This document shows, piece after piece, positions 1 through 8,772 of a DNA stretch of 64,000 bases. The notes beneath the pieces are model-generated. The model searched no databases. It saw nothing but the letters and a program-made list of their open reading frames with translations, and had not been told where the DNA came from. The position numbers and the translations under genes are program-made. The DNA comes from Candidatus Saccharimonadota bacterium (GTDB lineage: Bacteria; Patescibacteriota; Saccharimonadia; Saccharimonadales; Saccharimonadaceae), in contig JAUNNB010000001.1 in the NCBI GenBank assembly GCA_030531645.1, positions 124,001 to 188,000 of the forward strand. The letters are read 5' to 3'. The number at the start of each line of letters is the position of its first letter. Position 1 is the first letter of the stretch.

Positions 1-25
1 CTAGACCGCTTTACGTTTCTTTGAG

Positions 26-53
26 AAAAAGTCTCCCTTCGGGGAGACTTTTT
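26..53 (+). terminator. Intrinsic terminator of an upstream gene
   Basis: A 12-bp perfect stem (AAAAAGTCTCCC with GGGAGACTTTTT) closes a TTCG tetraloop at 38-41 and ends in a T run. The A/T-rich lower stem makes it usable on either strand. It ends the transcription unit that lies before the window. Confidence 0.85.
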
Positions 54-76
54 CGTTGTGTTTTTATAATACTTAT

Positions 77-84
77 GCTAAAAT
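77..84 (+). promoter_or_regulatory. Extended -10 promoter, leaderless type, for the gene at 92
   Basis: TGC-TAAAAT with the hexamer at 79-84 stops 7 bases before the ATG at 92, leaving no room for a Shine-Dalgarno site. A second TATAAT lies at 65-70. The arrangement is the same as at many other genes here, so the inferred mRNA is leaderless or nearly so. Confidence 0.55.
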
Positions 85-91
85 TTAACTT

Positions 92-2095
92 ATGAAAGGC
101 CGTAGTTTCAAGTCTATTTTGCCGTATGCTTTAATTTTGAGTGTCGGTGGTATTATTATGGGACTCGGCATATTTTTGATCGTCAATTTCTGCTCGATTC
201 GCAATGTTTCGCGCACCGTTATGGTTTATATGGTTGGCGCAGATCTCGAATCTCGCAGTGGTCTCGCTACTGAAGAAATCACCGGTCTAGAGCACCCGGA
301 CAAGGTGCTTGATAATGGCATCCGTGTCATCATGATGGCTGGCGGTTCCAAGCGTTGGAAGACGGATTTAGTCTCGGCCGATGAAACATCAATCTTCGAA
401 CTAACTCGCGATGGTTTCAAGAAAGTGAAAACCCAAGATGTGAAAAATATGGGCGAGGCAGAAACTCTCACTAGCTTTATTAATTTTGCAACAAGTAATT
501 ACCCAGCTGATGATTACGATTTGATGTTCTGGGATCACGGCGGTGCTTTGCTCGGTGCCGAGTTTGATGAGCTCCACGATAGCGACCAGCTAAGTCTAGT
601 TGAAATGAAGAAGGCTTTTGAAGGAACCATCTTTGGCGGCGAACAGAAACTCGAAAGCATCATTTTCTCCACTTGTTTGAACGGTACGCTCGAAATCGCT
701 AATATTACCGCGCCATTTTCTAGGTATCTTGTAGCATCGGAAGAGACTTCCATTTCATTGCCAGGTTTCTCCGATTTTAGCTTCCTAGAAGATGTCACAC
801 CGCATGACGATGGTGATATCTTCGGCCAACGCTACATCGAGAGATATCAGTCAAAGACAGCCAGCCTCAAAGACCGTGTTGGCTTTATGGCGCAGGATTA
901 TGATTTGTATTCGACTTACTCAGTCGTCGATTTGTCGCGCGTCAATAAAATCAATTCCGCTGTCGATGAGTTCTACGGTTCCATTAATACTTGGCTAAAT
1001 TACGCTGAGATTTCGCGTGTTCGCGCTAACTTGTATCAATACGCCAACGAGCAGTCTGGCGACCCTAGCTACGATATGGTAGACCTCTATAATCTTACAG
1101 AGAAACTAGACGGATTCACTTCCGTTCCTGCTTCTAAAGTTCTCACTGCCATCGAAGACGCCGTAGTTTATAATTACGCCACTAATTCCGAATCGCGTGG
1201 CATCAGCATCTACTTCCCATACAATGCTAGCACCAAGGTGAAAGAATATTTCCTAAGTAATTATGCAGATGTTACTCCAGCTAGAAATTACGCCGATTTT
1301 ATCGAGAGCTTCAATCAAACTCTCGTGGCCAGCTCATCCGGCGGTTATAAGTCTAATACTTTCGTTCGCTCTAAATCTAATGTTGAAAACAAGACCGAAG
1401 GTTCTGCGGATGTCTCATATGAACTTACCGAGGAACAAGCTCAGAACTTCGCCAAAGGTAGATATATGGTGGTCCGTTCCAATCCAGATTATCCGGGCTA
1501 TTATTGGCCAACTTATATTGGCAAAAACGTCTGGCTCGAAGGTAACACTTTGAAGGCTAGCGTGGTTGGTCGCCAACTCACAGTCTATGACAAAGACGAG
1601 GGGAAGTCCGAGGTCATTACCGCCATCGAGTCTGATGAAGATGATGATTATGTTCGCTATGAATTTGCAGTAGTGCTAGAAGATTTCCGCGCTGATAAAA
1701 TCAGCGATTGGAAAATCGATGCCGCCAAGGTCCATATGACTCGTGATAAGCACACGGATAAAGTCGGTATTTCCGACGTCTATCTCTTGCCAAAGTCAGA
1801 CAAAGAATCCGAGGAGAAATCTATCATCCGCGCTACGTCGCCAGTCTATGTGTCATTAGATGATTACGATATTATCGCGTTCTCGTCCAGCAGTTATAAC
1901 ATTATGAATGAAGACAAGACATTTAACCCTAACTACCAGTCGAACGGAGTGATTCAGGGTTGGGAAGTCCACATCAAAGATCTGGATCTCCGCGTGCAAG
2001 AGAAGTTCGACACCGAGTATGATTATTACTGTATGTTCCAAGTTTGGGATATCTATAATAATAAGACAACAACAAATTTTGTAAAGATCAACTAG
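92..2095 (+). CDS. Membrane-anchored clostripain-like (C11) cysteine protease
   Basis: A 667-residue protein with an N-terminal membrane segment (about residues 11-34) and then a peptidase C11 domain (about 40-410). The conserved catalytic pair of the family is visible as His149 in WDHGG and Cys195 in STCLNG; the family commonly has a D-A-C-L type Cys motif, so the context of the Cys is slightly changed. The C-terminal part (about 430-667) is beta-rich and unassigned. C11 enzymes cut after Arg or Lys; here the domain should face the outside. It sits 18 bases before a Pro/Ala-rich membrane protein and probably shares its transcript. Substrate unknown. Confidence 0.8.
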   Translation: MKGRSFKSILPYALILSVGGIIMGLGIFLIVNFCSIRNVSRTVMVYMVGADLESRSGLATEEITGLEHPDKVLDNGIRVIMMAGGSKRWKTDLVSADETSIFELTRDGFKKVKTQDVKNMGEAETLTSFINFATSNYPADDYDLMFWDHGGALLGAEFDELHDSDQLSLVEMKKAFEGTIFGGEQKLESIIFSTCLNGTLEIANITAPFSRYLVASEETSISLPGFSDFSFLEDVTPHDDGDIFGQRYIERYQSKTASLKDRVGFMAQDYDLYSTYSVVDLSRVNKINSAVDEFYGSINTWLNYAEISRVRANLYQYANEQSGDPSYDMVDLYNLTEKLDGFTSVPASKVLTAIEDAVVYNYATNSESRGISIYFPYNASTKVKEYFLSNYADVTPARNYADFIESFNQTLVASSSGGYKSNTFVRSKSNVENKTEGSADVSYELTEEQAQNFAKGRYMVVRSNPDYPGYYWPTYIGKNVWLEGNTLKASVVGRQLTVYDKDEGKSEVITAIESDEDDDYVRYEFAVVLEDFRADKISDWKIDAAKVHMTRDKHTDKVGISDVYLLPKSDKESEEKSIIRATSPVYVSLDDYDIIAFSSSSYNIMNEDKTFNPNYQSNGVIQGWEVHIKDLDLRVQEKFDTEYDYYCMFQVWDIYNNKTTTNFVKIN

Positions 2096-2113
2096 AAAGG
2101 AGGATACTACAAA

Positions 2114-3118
2114 ATGGACAACAATCCAACACCAAATACTAACCCTAATCCAGCACCGGCACCAGCCCCAGCAATGCCACCTGTGCCACCAGCAGAACCT
2201 GCTCCTGCACCAGAGCCAGCTCCTGTGGCTGAGCCTGCCCCTGCTGCCGAACCGGCACCAGCACCAGCTCCTGCTGAACCAGTAGCGCCAGCACCAGCAC
2301 CAGCAGCACCTGAAATGCCAGTTGCCCCTGCCGCACCTGTGCCACCTGTAGCTCCAGAAGCTCCAGCCGCGCCTGTTGCACCAGCCCCAGTTGCTCCGGC
2401 ACCTGCTCCAGCAGCTCCTGCCAAGAAAAATAACAAAACTTTGTTGATTGTCCTTATCGCAACCGTAGTAGTTGTCGCGGCTGCACTTATCATTACCTTC
2501 ATTGTCGTTAATAATAACAACAATGCTCCAAAGAATGTGGGGAACAACCACTACGAGGAACGCCCAGATGATGACCCAGATGATGATGGCGAGCTCGCTG
2601 GTAGCGAAGAAAACACTATTTCTTGCGGTGGCTACAAATATAAAAAGATTTCTGGTCTTCAGTATGAATGTGAAGACGATGTATTAACCGCTGGCAATAA
2701 CAAGTATATCGTTTCTGTCGGCATCTCTATGTTCTCATATGCTGATATCCGTGCCAATCTTTCAGACTTAGTCGCCCTCTATCAACAAAGCGGCTACAAG
2801 ACCGGCGCGAGTGGTATCTATACTACCGCTAGTGGCGCAGAGGCTGCTTATATCGAGATTGATATGGATGGTAACAATCACATAGGCTATGCCGTTTATC
2901 TCAAGGCTTCCAATACTCAGTCATTCGAAGCTGCAGTTGTTAATTCCAACTACAGACCAACCGGTGCCGATGTTGATCTAGTTGCAGAAATCATTGGCGA
3001 GTCTGATTCTATTGCATCACGCCTCCCAGGTGATTTGGATAAAGATACTGCATCTGGTAGCTTCTCTATGAAGAAGGATGACATCCAGAAGCTCTCAGAT
3101 TTGAACCTCAAATTCTAA
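2114..3118 (+). CDS. Pro/Ala-rich single-pass membrane protein with C-terminal extracellular domain
   Basis: A 334-residue protein. Residues 1-103 are almost only Pro, Ala, Val and Glu (repeated PAPA and APEPA units); KKNNK at 104-108 precedes one membrane helix (about 109-132); a short Asn-rich and Asp-rich stretch then leads to a folded domain (about 165-334) that I do not recognise. The basic residues before the helix favour a cytoplasmic Pro/Ala tail and an outside C-terminus. A good ribosome binding site (AAAGGAGG at 2096-2103) lies 10 bases before the ATG. It is probably co-transcribed with the protease at 92, whose stop is 18 bases upstream. Function not known. Confidence 0.7.
   Translation: MDNNPTPNTNPNPAPAPAPAMPPVPPAEPAPAPEPAPVAEPAPAAEPAPAPAPAEPVAPAPAPAAPEMPVAPAAPVPPVAPEAPAAPVAPAPVAPAPAPAAPAKKNNKTLLIVLIATVVVVAAALIITFIVVNNNNNAPKNVGNNHYEERPDDDPDDDGELAGSEENTISCGGYKYKKISGLQYECEDDVLTAGNNKYIVSVGISMFSYADIRANLSDLVALYQQSGYKTGASGIYTTASGAEAAYIEIDMDGNNHIGYAVYLKASNTQSFEAAVVNSNYRPTGADVDLVAEIIGESDSIASRLPGDLDKDTASGSFSMKKDDIQKLSDLNLKF
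2150..2422 (+). repeat. Low-complexity CCA/GCA-type codon repeat encoding the Pro/Ala tract
   Basis: An irregular tandem of proline and alanine codons (ccagca, ccagct, gcacct and similar). It encodes about 90 residues of PA-rich tract in the protein at 2114. The varied codons suggest selection for the protein sequence, not recent slippage, although length variation between strains would be expected. Confidence 0.8.
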
Positions 3119-3125
3119 GAGAAAC

Positions 3126-3156
3126 AAAATAAGCCCCTGCGTGGGGGCTTATTTTT
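3126..3156. terminator. Bidirectional intrinsic terminator between convergent genes
   Basis: The stem AATAAGCCCC / GGGGCTTATT closes a short loop, with A runs on one side and T runs on the other. It can end both the plus-strand gene at 2114 and the minus-strand bL31 gene. Confidence 0.85.
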
Positions 3157-3165
3157 ATGGATGAA

Positions 3166-3498
3166 TTAAGCTTCGTCTTTTTCAGCTTTTTTGATAGCTT
3201 CTTTTTCAGCCTTCTTAGCTTTGTTGCCAAGCTGACCTTTGAGAGCTTCGGCCTTTGCAGCGCGAGCCTTGAAGCGATCAACACGACCCTCAGTATCGAT
3301 AATCTTCTCTTCACCAGTGAAGAATGGGTGAGAAGCAGAAGAAATCTGAATTTTTACCAAAGGGTATTCGTTGCCGTCGGTCCACTTAGTGGTTTCTTCA
3401 GAAGTAGCGGTACTCTTTGTAAGGAAAGAAAAACCAGCAGCTTCATCGGAGAATACGACAAAACGATAATCTTTCGGATGTAATTCTTTTTTACTCAT
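3166..3498 (-). CDS. rpmE2: Ribosomal protein bL31, type B
   Basis: A large-subunit ribosomal protein of 110 residues. The start MSKKELHPKDYRFVVF, the SFLTKST block, DGNEYPLVK and SSASHPFFTG are diagnostic of bL31. It lacks the CxxC zinc-binding pairs of type A, so it is the zinc-independent B form. A Lys/Glu/Ala-rich tail (about 88-110) extends past the usual end. I chose the ATG at 3498 over an in-frame upstream GTG because the family starts at KELHP and a TATAAT lies 11 bases before this ATG. Single gene, convergent with the membrane protein gene at 2114. Confidence 0.93.
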   Translation of the reverse strand: MSKKELHPKDYRFVVFSDEAAGFSFLTKSTATSEETTKWTDGNEYPLVKIQISSASHPFFTGEEKIIDTEGRVDRFKARAAKAEALKGQLGNKAKKAEKEAIKKAEKDEA

Positions 3499-3509
3499 AG
3501 TTATCACTC

Positions 3510-3515
3510 ATTATA
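3510..3515 (-). promoter_or_regulatory. -10 box for rpmE2
   Basis: TATAAT on the minus strand ends 11 bases before the ATG at 3498, giving a leader of only a few bases. No ribosome binding site is present. Confidence 0.55.
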
Positions 3516-3572
3516 CCAAACTTTTACCCTTTTGTAAAGAGTAAAGAACAGGCTTATTTTTCTGCGATTTTA

Positions 3573-3581
3573 TGTTATAAT
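3573..3581 (+). promoter_or_regulatory. Extended -10 promoter, leaderless type, for prfA
   Basis: TGT-TATAAT, with the hexamer ending 8 bases before the ATG at 3590. No Shine-Dalgarno site. Confidence 0.65.
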
Positions 3582-3589
3582 AATACCGT

Positions 3590-4639
3590 ATGGAAATTGA
3601 TTTTTCGAAGTTTGAAACGGAGCTAAAAGAGCTCCAAGATTTTATGGCAAAGCCAGATGCTTATGCTGATTCAAATTATGCTACGAAGGCTAAACGCCAG
3701 AGCGAATTGAATGAGCTTTTTGAAACCAAATCAGAATTAGAATCTCTCGAAAAGTCAAAAGCCGAGGCCGAAGCTCTAGTAAATGATCCAGAACTCGGCG
3801 AAATGGCTAAACTTGAAATTGAAGAAAGCACCCAGAAAATTGCAGAACTCAAAGAAAAACTAGAAGAAATGGTGATTCCTCGCGACCCCGCCGATGACAA
3901 ACCTGCCCAGGTCGAAATTCGTGCTGGTGCTGGTGGCGACGAGGCATCTCTTTTCGCCGGCGAGCTTTACCGTATGTATTTACATTATGCTGAAAAACAC
4001 GGACTTAGAACTGAACTAATCAGCCAAAACGAAAATGAGGCTGGCGGTATGAAGGAAGTCATTTTCCGTGTGTCTGGCGAGCGCCCTTATGGTCAATTGA
4101 AATTCGAAGGTGGCGTCCATCGCGTCCAACGCGTACCAGTTACAGAAAGCCAGGGTCGTATTCATACGTCCACTGTTACCGTGGCGGTACTTCCAGAGGC
4201 CGAAGAAGCCGACCTCGAAATCAAACCAGAAGATTTGCGCATTGATATTTACCGTTCCGGTGGCCATGGTGGCCAGGGTGTTAATACGACCGATTCCGCC
4301 GTCCGTATTACCCACCTTCCGACCGGCATTGTCGTTGCAATGCAAGACGAACGCTCTCAGCAACAAAACCGTGTAAAAGCTATGACAGTTCTTCGCACTC
4401 GTTTGCTTGAGAAAAAGCATGAAGAGGATCTTGCAAACGCTTCGAATGCTCGCAAGTCTCTCATCGGTACAGGCGACCGTTCTGAAAAGATTCGCACCTA
4501 TAACTTCCCACAGGACCGCATCACAGACCACCGCATTCACTATTCTCGCTCCAATGTTTCGGCAGCTATGGATGGCGACATCGACGACCTAATTCTAGAG
4601 CTTACCAAAAATGAGCGCGAATTCCAAAAAGAAGCCTGA
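3590..4639 (+). CDS. prfA: Peptide chain release factor 1
   Basis: Terminates translation at UAA and UAG on the ribosome. The protein has 349 residues, normal for RF1. It has an N-terminal coiled-coil domain, the codon-reading PxT motif as PVT (183-185) inside RVPVTESQGR, and the GGQ motif at 227-229 that triggers peptidyl-tRNA hydrolysis. PxT and not SPF marks RF1 rather than RF2. The gene ends with TGA, showing that UGA is a stop here; an RF2 should therefore be encoded elsewhere. Its last 29 bases overlap prmC, whose product methylates the GGQ glutamine, so the two are probably translationally coupled. Confidence 0.97.
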   Translation: MEIDFSKFETELKELQDFMAKPDAYADSNYATKAKRQSELNELFETKSELESLEKSKAEAEALVNDPELGEMAKLEIEESTQKIAELKEKLEEMVIPRDPADDKPAQVEIRAGAGGDEASLFAGELYRMYLHYAEKHGLRTELISQNENEAGGMKEVIFRVSGERPYGQLKFEGGVHRVQRVPVTESQGRIHTSTVTVAVLPEAEEADLEIKPEDLRIDIYRSGGHGGQGVNTTDSAVRITHLPTGIVVAMQDERSQQQNRVKAMTVLRTRLLEKKHEEDLANASNARKSLIGTGDRSEKIRTYNFPQDRITDHRIHYSRSNVSAAMDGDIDDLILELTKNEREFQKEA

Positions 4640-5429
4640 GGACGGTTCTAAAAGTAGCCCTCTCAAATTTAGTAAACTCGACCAAGATTTAATTTTGTTA
4701 GACGTCTTAAAACGTGCCGGTTTGGCACCAAAAGATGCGGACAGAAGTTTCCTAGTTGCGCACGATGTGGAGCTTAGTACTGAGCTTGAAGAAGAATACC
4801 ACGCAATGCTGGACCGCCGCAAAAACGGTGAGCCGCTTGCTTATATTTTGGGCTTTCGTGAATTTTATGGGCGTGAATTTAAAACAGATAGTCGCGCATT
4901 GGTGCCACGCCCAGAAACCGAAGACATCATTGAATTTGTCAAAGACTTGGATGGCAATTTTTATGACATTGGCACTGGCACCGGTTGTATTGCCATTACT
5001 TTGAAACTTGAAAATCCTACACGCAAAGTCACGGCCATTGATATTTCTGAAGATGCGCTTAGCCTCGCCAAGGAAAACGCCAACAGCCTCGGCGCAGACA
5101 TAGAATTTATTAAAAACGACCTTATTGAAGGCCTTAGTATCCAAGAAAACTCGATTATTATTGCCAACCTCCCGTATGTCGACCGTGGCTGGGATTGGAT
5201 TGACGAAAAAACTCTTGAATTTGAGCCGGACACTGCGCTCTATGCCGAGAATGAAGGCTTAGAAATTATCCTAGAATTACTAGACCAAATTTCGGAGCTT
5301 AGCCGCCCACAAACAATTATCTTGGAGGCTGACCCATGCCAGCATCAAAAGATTATCGACTACGCCGAAAAGCTGGGGATGAAACTTGATAAAATCTCTA
5401 ATTTCATAGTAAAATTAAACTATGATTGA
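4611..5429 (+). CDS. prmC: Release factor glutamine N5-methyltransferase (PrmC/HemK)
   Basis: Methylates the glutamine of the GGQ motif of release factors using S-adenosylmethionine. The protein has 272 residues. EPLAYILGFREFYG (74-87) and VPRPETE (98-104) are typical, and the SAM loop GTGTGC lies at 121-126. The substrate-binding NPPY motif is NLPY at 186-189, a Pro-to-Leu change; Asn, the second Pro and Tyr are kept, so activity is plausible. The first 20 residues are Lys/Ser-rich and overlap prfA. The end overlaps the next ATG (5422) by 8 bases. Classic prfA-prmC pairing supports the call. Confidence 0.93.
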   Translation: MSANSKKKPEDGSKSSPLKFSKLDQDLILLDVLKRAGLAPKDADRSFLVAHDVELSTELEEEYHAMLDRRKNGEPLAYILGFREFYGREFKTDSRALVPRPETEDIIEFVKDLDGNFYDIGTGTGCIAITLKLENPTRKVTAIDISEDALSLAKENANSLGADIEFIKNDLIEGLSIQENSIIIANLPYVDRGWDWIDEKTLEFEPDTALYAENEGLEIILELLDQISELSRPQTIILEADPCQHQKIIDYAEKLGMKLDKISNFIVKLNYD

Positions 5430-6132
5430 AATTAAGAAATTCTCCAAAGCATATAATGGCGGTAAGAAAAAAGCTGTCGATAATCTATCATTCAATGTAA
5501 ACGATGGTGAGATTTTTGCATTCATTGGCCATAACGGCGCCGGCAAAACTACCACTATTAAAGCCATTATGGGTATTCTTGATTTCAGCGAGGGGGACAT
5601 CTTAATTAACGGCAAGTCTATCAAAAAAGATCCGATTGCCTGCAAAATGCAGATGGCTTATGTCCCAGACAATCCAGATTTATACGAAAATATGAAAGCC
5701 ATTAAGTTTATCGATTTTGTCTGCGATATGTATGGCACTCCACTCGATGTTCGCGAGGCTAATATCAAAAAATACAGCAAAATGTTTGGCATGGAGAAGC
5801 ATTTGAACGAGGAGATTTCTTCATTCTCGCACGGCATGAAACAGAAAATCGCTCTCATTGCAGCCTTAAGTCACGACCCAGATATTTTAGTGATGGACGA
5901 GCCTTTTGTCGGCCTAGATCCAAAGGCTGTCTATGATGTTAAGGAAGTGATGAAAGAATTTGCAAGAAGCGGCAAAACTATTCTATTTTCCACCCATATT
6001 CTAGACGTTGCCGAAAAACTTTGCGACAAAGTCGCCATCATCAAACAAGGCAAACTTGTCGCGTGCGGTTCCATGAAAGAGATTAAGAAAGACCGTTCGC
6101 TCGAAGAAGTCTTCCTCGAGGTCGAGAAATGA
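5422..6132 (+). CDS. ABC transporter ATP-binding protein
   Basis: A 236-residue nucleotide-binding subunit of an ABC-2 type transporter. Walker A is GHNGAGKT (36-43), the signature is a variant SFSHGMKQK (134-142) in place of LSGGQ, Walker B is ILVMDE (155-160), and a switch His follows in STHILD. The SHGMKQ signature is typical of ATPases paired with multi-pass ABC-2 permeases for drugs, lipids or polysaccharides. It overlaps prmC by 8 bases and its permease by 4 bases (ATGA), so the three are one operon. The transported compound cannot be told from sequence. Confidence 0.92.
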   Translation: MIEIKKFSKAYNGGKKKAVDNLSFNVNDGEIFAFIGHNGAGKTTTIKAIMGILDFSEGDILINGKSIKKDPIACKMQMAYVPDNPDLYENMKAIKFIDFVCDMYGTPLDVREANIKKYSKMFGMEKHLNEEISSFSHGMKQKIALIAALSHDPDILVMDEPFVGLDPKAVYDVKEVMKEFARSGKTILFSTHILDVAEKLCDKVAIIKQGKLVACGSMKEIKKDRSLEEVFLEVEK

Positions 6133-7727
6133 AAAAACTTTTCTCGCTTATAAAAGCTGGGTTTAGTCAGGATTTGAATCTCTTTGAGTTTCAATCCAAA
6201 TCTAGGGGCGCTAGTAAGTATGTCCTAGTCTCATTAGTTGGCTTGCTTGTTATGTATTGCGTTGGCAATCTCACTAGCCAGACATTGGATGGGCTAATGG
6301 CAGTCGGAGCCGAAGAGGCTATTCTTCCTCTCGTTGCCGTGCTGCTTACGGGATTAGTTTTCTTTGAAGGTATCTATAAGGCTGGTGGCATTCTATTTGA
6401 ATCAAAAGACAACGATATGCTTTTTGCAATGCCAATTCCAAAACACCAGATTATTATATTACGCTTGGCGAAGTTCCTCGCGTTTGAATATATTTATATA
6501 GCACTGTTCTTCATCCCAGTTTTGGCCGTCTATATATTCAAAGTTCAACCTAGTCCCGATTTCTATATCGCATCGCTCATTACATTCTTCACCCTTCCAA
6601 TTCTTCCAATTGTTGTGTCGAGTATAATTGGGTTCCTAGTCAAACTTTTCACATCTCGTTTCAAAGCTAAGCGAGTCATGTCTACCGTCCTCACCCTCGT
6701 GTTCTCCGCATTGTTTGTGGCGGCAATAGCTGTAGTATCTATCCAAAACGAGAACGACAACACCAATATGCTTTCCGATATTTCCGGTGCTATCTCTGCG
6801 AATTATTACCCGGCTAAAGCATACTTAGATTTATCTCATGAATTTAATCTCGAAACATTAGGCGTACTTATATGTATCAACTATCTCCCACTTATACTGG
6901 TGGTTATGATCTTTTCGAAGTCGTATTTCAGAATCATTGCACGCCTTTCCGAGCACGCTGGTCCAACTTCAAACAAGACTGCCACAGTTAAGGCTTCTAC
7001 CAAAATTTCTTCATTGCTCAGGAGGGAACTAAGCCGTTTCTTCGCATCCACGACTTATGTCTTTAATGCTACTTTCGGGCTTATTATGATGATTCTAGCT
7101 ACTGGTGCACTCGTCGTTTATAAAGGTAAAATTATGGAAGCTGCGGCTCAAGTAGAAGAAAGTGGCTTTTCGCCGATGACGGTTTTACCATTTCTATATT
7201 GCGGAGCAATCGTCCTCACTAGCTGCATGACTTGTCTCACATCCTCAAGCATTTCGCTTGAGGGGAAGAGCTTCGGTCTCACCACTAGTCTACCAATTTT
7301 ACCTCGCGAACTTTTCCGTGCTAAGATTCTATTCTCAAATGTCATCACTATACCGGTAATTCTACTTTGCGACATCGTATTTTGCATAGCTTACACGCCT
7401 AGTATGCTAGCTATCGTATTAATCTTCTTATTCTCCATCATAGTTCCAACTATGAATGCTACGCTTGGACTTATCATTAATTTACGTTTTCCAAAAATGC
7501 AGTACTCCAACGAAACCGAAATTATCAAACAAAGTACGAGCTCACTGATCTCTACATTTGGGGGTATGGGCATCGCGTTTGCTTCGTTGCTTCCTATGGT
7601 TCCGTTCACAGAACATATGGATATATATTTCACTGTCTTGCTCGCCATTATGGCCGTAGTATTGTTCGTTTTAAAAAGTGTTCTATATAGCTGGGGAGAA
7701 AAACGCTGGAGAAGTTTGGAGGCCTAA
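6129..7727 (+). CDS. ABC-2 type transporter permease
   Basis: A 532-residue integral membrane protein with about 11-12 hydrophobic segments, long for an ABC-2 permease and suggesting a duplicated or fused two-half form. An amphipathic N-terminus comes before the first helix (about 31-50); a loop with DNDMLFAMPIPK (about 97-108) resembles the conserved cytosolic element of exporters that contact the ATPase. It overlaps the ATPase by 4 bases and the glycosyltransferase that follows by 1 base, hinting at export of a glycosylated or envelope compound. Substrate unknown. Confidence 0.8.
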   Translation: MKKLFSLIKAGFSQDLNLFEFQSKSRGASKYVLVSLVGLLVMYCVGNLTSQTLDGLMAVGAEEAILPLVAVLLTGLVFFEGIYKAGGILFESKDNDMLFAMPIPKHQIIILRLAKFLAFEYIYIALFFIPVLAVYIFKVQPSPDFYIASLITFFTLPILPIVVSSIIGFLVKLFTSRFKAKRVMSTVLTLVFSALFVAAIAVVSIQNENDNTNMLSDISGAISANYYPAKAYLDLSHEFNLETLGVLICINYLPLILVVMIFSKSYFRIIARLSEHAGPTSNKTATVKASTKISSLLRRELSRFFASTTYVFNATFGLIMMILATGALVVYKGKIMEAAAQVEESGFSPMTVLPFLYCGAIVLTSCMTCLTSSSISLEGKSFGLTTSLPILPRELFRAKILFSNVITIPVILLCDIVFCIAYTPSMLAIVLIFLFSIIVPTMNATLGLIINLRFPKMQYSNETEIIKQSTSSLISTFGGMGIAFASLLPMVPFTEHMDIYFTVLLAIMAVVLFVLKSVLYSWGEKRWRSLEA

Positions 7728-8734
7728 TGAAACTATCTATTATTGTTCCAATTTATAATACCGAAAAATACCTCGCGGATTGTCTCGACTCTATTTTGAA
7801 GCGCATTCCGAAAGGCGTTGAAGTTATTTTAGTTAATAATAAATCTACGGACAGCTCGCCTAAAATTATTGCCAAATATGCCGAGAAATATCCGAAAATC
7901 ATCAAGGCCTGCAATCAGGATAAACGAGCCGGTCTAGTTCCAACTCGTAATTACGGTCTAAAGAAAGCCAAAGGCGACTACATTTGGTTCATCGATTCGG
8001 ATGATGAAATCGCTGAGGATGCTCTCGAATTAATTCTCGAAAAAATCGAGTCAAATCCGGATCTCATTACGTTTGGTCGTCTCCAAGATTACTTTGACGG
8101 CACGAGCCGTGAATTTAGCGCCATTGGCCCAGATGACCCAGACTGGCATAATCGCTATATTATGTATGGCTTCGGCTTTTGCCAGGTTTGTTTCAAACGC
8201 GAGTTCTATCTAAAAAATATGGACCCAACTCCAGACCTAGATGAATATCACAAGCTAATCGAAGAAAGCGATGAGAAACTTGCTAGCTTCATCGCTCCGT
8301 GGCTCATGGATGATTATGTTATTCACGAAGATATGTCATCTATGTCTTCTGCAGTTTTATACACGGATAATGTCGCAAGTATTAATAAACCACTCTATAT
8401 TTACCATGCTAGACCCGGCTCGATTCTACATAAAACCGGCTTTAATGTTCACGCCTTTGATATTTTCCCAGCTATGTCCAATCTTATTAGCCGTTTCGAA
8501 AAGGCGGGAAGATTTGAAAAAGATCACGACGCTCTAGAATATTTCGTCATTTGGAATTTATTGCTCGATTCAGCAACTGATTTCAAAAAACACCCAGACG
8601 GAGCTAAGGGTTTCAAAGAGATTCGTCGTATGATGAAAACCTATTTCCCGAAGTGGCGTCAGAACCGATATTTCAAGAAGCGCAGCTTGCGCATGCGACT
8701 TCGCTGTATTCTAAATTATTATTGTATCAAGTAA
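7727..8734 (+). CDS. Family 2 glycosyltransferase
   Basis: Transfers a sugar from a nucleotide-sugar donor, probably to an envelope acceptor. The protein has 335 residues. The GT-A fold start IIVPIYNTEKYL, the donor-binding region with LVNNKSTDSS, and the metal-binding DSDD at 90-93 after YIWFI are visible. No membrane helix is seen, so it is cytoplasmic or peripherally bound. Start ATG overlaps the permease stop (TAATG). It is the last gene of prfA-prmC-ABC-permease-GT2. Sugar and acceptor are unknown. Confidence 0.88.
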   Translation: MKLSIIVPIYNTEKYLADCLDSILKRIPKGVEVILVNNKSTDSSPKIIAKYAEKYPKIIKACNQDKRAGLVPTRNYGLKKAKGDYIWFIDSDDEIAEDALELILEKIESNPDLITFGRLQDYFDGTSREFSAIGPDDPDWHNRYIMYGFGFCQVCFKREFYLKNMDPTPDLDEYHKLIEESDEKLASFIAPWLMDDYVIHEDMSSMSSAVLYTDNVASINKPLYIYHARPGSILHKTGFNVHAFDIFPAMSNLISRFEKAGRFEKDHDALEYFVIWNLLLDSATDFKKHPDGAKGFKEIRRMMKTYFPKWRQNRYFKKRSLRMRLRCILNYYCIK

Positions 8735-8736
8735 TG

Positions 8737-8745
8737 TGATATAAT
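8737..8745 (+). promoter_or_regulatory. Extended -10 promoter for the LiaF-like gene
   Basis: TGA-TATAAT at 8737-8745. A transcript start near 8752 would leave a leader of about 20 bases with a ribosome binding site AAGGAG at 8759-8764 before the ATG at 8773. Unlike the leaderless genes, this one has a real leader. Confidence 0.6.
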
Positions 8746-8772
8746 AATCATAATTAATAAGGAGAAAACTCA

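Noticed and set aside
2107-2547. Open frame on the minus strand with Gly/Ala repeats opposite the Pro/Ala gene
   Set aside because: It is the antisense of proline/alanine codons, which gives few stops; no promoter or ribosome binding site, and the plus-strand gene has both and a membrane helix.
4016-4540. Minus-strand frame of 174 codons inside prfA
   Set aside because: Shadow frame over the conserved GGQ region of prfA.
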